Assembly (NCBI GenBank): GCA_049324535.1
Contig: JBMOOG010000021.1
Coordinates: forward strand, 1 to 64,000
DNA: 64,000 nucleotides
Direction: 5' to 3'
From: JBMOOG01 sp049324535
GTDB taxonomy: Bacteria; Pseudomonadota; Alphaproteobacteria; Rhodobacterales; Rhodobacteraceae
Both the position numbers and the translations under genes were made by a program. Each line of letters begins with the position of its first letter. Position 1 is the first letter of the stretch. Below the pieces are notes generated by a model. It searched no databases. It had not been told where the DNA came from and saw nothing but the letters and a program-made list of their open reading frames with translations. Positions 61,913-64,000 of this stretch are shown piece by piece.

Positions 61913-61991
61913 TGAAAGCCGCGCCGCACAAGCGGCTGGAATTGCGCCCCTTCGCCCGCTATGAGACGGCGGTGAGCCGCAGGAGACCGCC

Positions 61992-63080
61992 GTGACCGAC
62001 CCGATCCGCCCGCAGCCGGGCATCATGGATATCGCGCTCTACGAGGGCGGGGCGGCGCATGTGGCGGGACGGTCGGACGCCATCAAGCTCAGCTCCAACG
62101 AGAACCCCTTCGGCCCGTCCGACAAAGCGCGCGAGGCCTACGCCCGGGCCGTGCATTCGCTGCACCGCTATCCCTCGACCGATCACGCCCGGCTGCGCCA
62201 GGCCATCGGCGAGGTGCACGGGCTTGATCCTGCGCGGATCATCTGCGGCGTGGGGTCGGACGAGATCATCCACTTCCTCTGTCAGGCCTACGCCGGCCCC
62301 AGGGACGAGGTGGTGTTCACCGAACACGGGTTTCTCATGTACCGCATCTCGGCGCTTGCGGCGGGGGCGACGCCGGTGTCGGTGCGCGAGCGCGAACGCA
62401 CCACCGATGTCGATGCGATCCTGGCCGCCTGCGGGCGCAAGACGAAGCTTGTGTTCCTGGCCAACCCGAACAACCCGACCGGCACGATGATCGGACTGCC
62501 CGAGATCGAGCGTCTGGCGGACGGGCTGCCGAAGCAGGCGATCCTGGTGCTGGACGGGGCCTACGCCGAGTTCGTCGAGGGCTATGACGGCGGCGCGCGG
62601 CTGGCGACCGAGCGGCCGAACGTGGTGATGACCCGGACGTTTTCGAAGATCTACGGGCTGGGCGGATTGCGCATCGGCTGGGGCTACGGGCCGAAGGCGA
62701 TCATCGACGTGCTGAACCGGATCCGCGGGCCGTTCAATCTCTCGACCGCGCAGCTCGAGACCGCCGAGGCCGCCGTGCGCGACCAGGCCCATGTCGACGA
62801 ATGCCGGGCCGAGAACGCCCGGCTGCGGGTCTGGCTGGCCGAAGCGCTGGCCGAAAAGGGGGTGCCGTCCGATGTCTCGATGGCGAACTTCATCCTTGCG
62901 CGCTTCGCTGACCCGGCCGAGGCCGAGGCTTGCGACCAGTTCCTTCAGTCCGAGGGGCTGATCGTGCGCCGCGTCGCCGGCTACGGCCTGCCGAACTGCC
63001 TGCGCATCACCGTGGGCGACGAGGCCGCCTGCCGCCGCGTCGCCCACGCCATCGGCCAGTTCAAGGAGCGCCAGCCGTGA
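61992..63080 (+). CDS. hisC: Histidinol-phosphate aminotransferase
   Basis: A 362-residue PLP aminotransferase. PLP-binding Lys219 in TRTFSKIYGLGGLRIG; KLSSNENPFGPSD, LANPNNPTGTM and LDGAYAEFVEGY are conserved. The substrate may also include aromatic oxo acids, as its partner is tyrC. GTG 61992 has AGGAGA 5-10 nt upstream. It overlaps tyrC by 4 bp. Confidence 0.93.
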   Translation: MTDPIRPQPGIMDIALYEGGAAHVAGRSDAIKLSSNENPFGPSDKAREAYARAVHSLHRYPSTDHARLRQAIGEVHGLDPARIICGVGSDEIIHFLCQAYAGPRDEVVFTEHGFLMYRISALAAGATPVSVRERERTTDVDAILAACGRKTKLVFLANPNNPTGTMIGLPEIERLADGLPKQAILVLDGAYAEFVEGYDGGARLATERPNVVMTRTFSKIYGLGGLRIGWGYGPKAIIDVLNRIRGPFNLSTAQLETAEAAVRDQAHVDECRAENARLRVWLAEALAEKGVPSDVSMANFILARFADPAEAEACDQFLQSEGLIVRRVAGYGLPNCLRITVGDEAACRRVAHAIGQFKERQP

Positions 63081-63994
63081 GCGCGCTCTACGACCGGGTG
63101 GCGCTGATCGGCCTCGGCCTCATCGCCTCGTCCATGGGCCACGCGATGAAGCGCGGCGGGCTGGCTGGCCACATCGCCGGCCATGCCAAGACCGAGGCGA
63201 CGCGGGAGGCGGCGTTCGCGATCGGGTTCTGCGACTCGGTGCACGCGACGGCGGCCGAGGCGGTGGCGGGCGCGGACCTCGTGGTGCTTGCGGTGCCGGT
63301 GGGTGCGATGGGCGCGATCGCCGCCGAGATCGCCCCGCATCTGAAACCCGGCGCGACCGTCACCGACGTGGGGTCGGTCAAGCAGGCGGTGATCGAGGCC
63401 GTCGGGCCGCATATCCCCGAGGGCGTCGATTTCGTGCCGGGCCATCCGCTGGCCGGGACCGAACACTCCGGGCCGGCCTCGGGCTTCGCCACGCTGTTCG
63501 AGAACCGCTGGTGCCTGCTCATCCCGGGGGCAAGGCCCGAGGCGGTGGCGCGGCTGCGGCGGCTCTGGGAGGCGATGGGCGCCCATGTGGACGAGATGGA
63601 CGCCGCCCACCACGATCTGGTGCTGGCGGTGACCTCGCACACGCCGCACCTCATCGCCTACACGATGGTGGGCGTCGCGGACCATCTGCGCCGCGTGACC
63701 GAATCCGAGGTCATCAAGTATTCGGCGGCTGGCTTTCGCGACTTTACCCGGATCGCCGCCTCGGACCCGACCATGTGGCGCGACGTGTTCCTGAGCAACC
63801 GCGAGGCGACGCTCGACATCCTCGGCCGCTTCACCGAGGAACTGTTCACGCTCCAGCGCGCCATCCGCATGGGCGACGGGGCGATGCTCTTCGACTACTT
63901 CACCCGGACCCGCGCGATCCGCCGCGGCATCGTCGAGGCCGGGCAGGACACCGCCGCGCCGGATTTCGGCCGCGCCAAGGTGCCGGACGCGTGA
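63077..63994 (+). CDS. tyrC: Prephenate/arogenate dehydrogenase
   Basis: A 305-residue TyrA-type dehydrogenase. The nucleotide motif VALIGLGLIASSMGHAMKRG and core blocks DVGSVKQAVIEAV, VPGHPLAGTEHSGPA and VTSHTPHLIAY are present. It makes tyrosine precursors. Start GTG 63077 with AAGGAG upstream, within the hisC stop (GTGA). The hisC-tyrC pair is common in alphaproteobacteria. Confidence 0.93.
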   Translation: MSALYDRVALIGLGLIASSMGHAMKRGGLAGHIAGHAKTEATREAAFAIGFCDSVHATAAEAVAGADLVVLAVPVGAMGAIAAEIAPHLKPGATVTDVGSVKQAVIEAVGPHIPEGVDFVPGHPLAGTEHSGPASGFATLFENRWCLLIPGARPEAVARLRRLWEAMGAHVDEMDAAHHDLVLAVTSHTPHLIAYTMVGVADHLRRVTESEVIKYSAAGFRDFTRIAASDPTMWRDVFLSNREATLDILGRFTEELFTLQRAIRMGDGAMLFDYFTRTRAIRRGIVEAGQDTAAPDFGRAKVPDA

Positions 63995-64000
63995 GGCGGC

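Overview
The window is high-GC DNA (roughly 70% by eye) from an alphaproteobacterium, most likely the Rhodobacterales (Rhodobacter/Paracoccus group). The clues are a GTTC-N7-GTTC SOS box in front of an imuA-imuB-dnaE2 cassette, mreB-mreC-mreD-mrdA-rodA next to leuA, a hut cluster using the HutF/HutG route, homospermidine synthase, a short (441-residue) GltX, and a tandem glycine riboswitch before gcvTHP. It reads as a chromosome segment rather than a plasmid or prophage: nearly everything is housekeeping or core metabolism in tightly packed, often overlapping operons. No tRNA, rRNA, CRISPR array or phage module was seen.

Layout. 1-738: right part of a decayed IS5-family element. 833-5762: LysR regulator divergent from dabB-dabA, an inorganic-carbon/proton-coupled uptake pair whose dabB carries an apparent frameshift. 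5756-11218: SOS mutasome dnaE2, imuB, imuA with promoter and LexA site. 11425-14041: molybdate transporter modABC with a candidate operator. 14124-16202: FAH-family hydrolase and a BaiN/HI0933-type flavoprotein. 16199-19255: capsule-export ATPase and KpsE-like protein with kdsA. 19391-23049: nhaA, a UDG-superfamily protein, SseB-like protein, GhrA-like reductase. 23030-28649: cell-elongation operon mreB-mreC-mreD-mrdA-rodA. 28793-30545: leuA with a leucine-rich leader peptide upstream. 30661-32428: GSCFA and SGNH-like pair. 32463-33911: secreted MORN-repeat protein. 33993-37712: methyltransferase, GtrA, GtrB-like and GT-C-like membrane protein. 37876-42029: nadE, a PfkB kinase, Tat-exported metallo-hydrolase, zincin. 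42106-48137: gltX, glycine riboswitch, gcvT-gcvH-gcvP. 48159-55508: divergent hut operons. 55603-63994: methyltransferase, epmA/efp, Hint protein, rpsD, homospermidine synthase, hisC, tyrC.

How the parts work together. The hut genes convert histidine to glutamate, with HutC acting on one compact divergent promoter. The gcv genes cleave glycine when the riboswitch senses it. epmA and efp form the translation-rescue modification pair. kpsT/kpsE/kdsA and the gtr-like cassette point to two separate surface-glycan systems.

The least expected signals are: (i) a candidate leucine attenuation leader that may be translated from a leaderless transcript; (ii) a hut divergent promoter in which one palindromic -10 box appears to serve both directions; (iii) a transposase inactivated twice, by loss of a catalytic Asp and by a short palindromic insertion; (iv) an AT-rich, rare-codon patch over the catalytic core of hutG; and (v) a gtrABC-like cassette fused to a methyltransferase. 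I did not find a clearly new multi-gene defence or mobile system.
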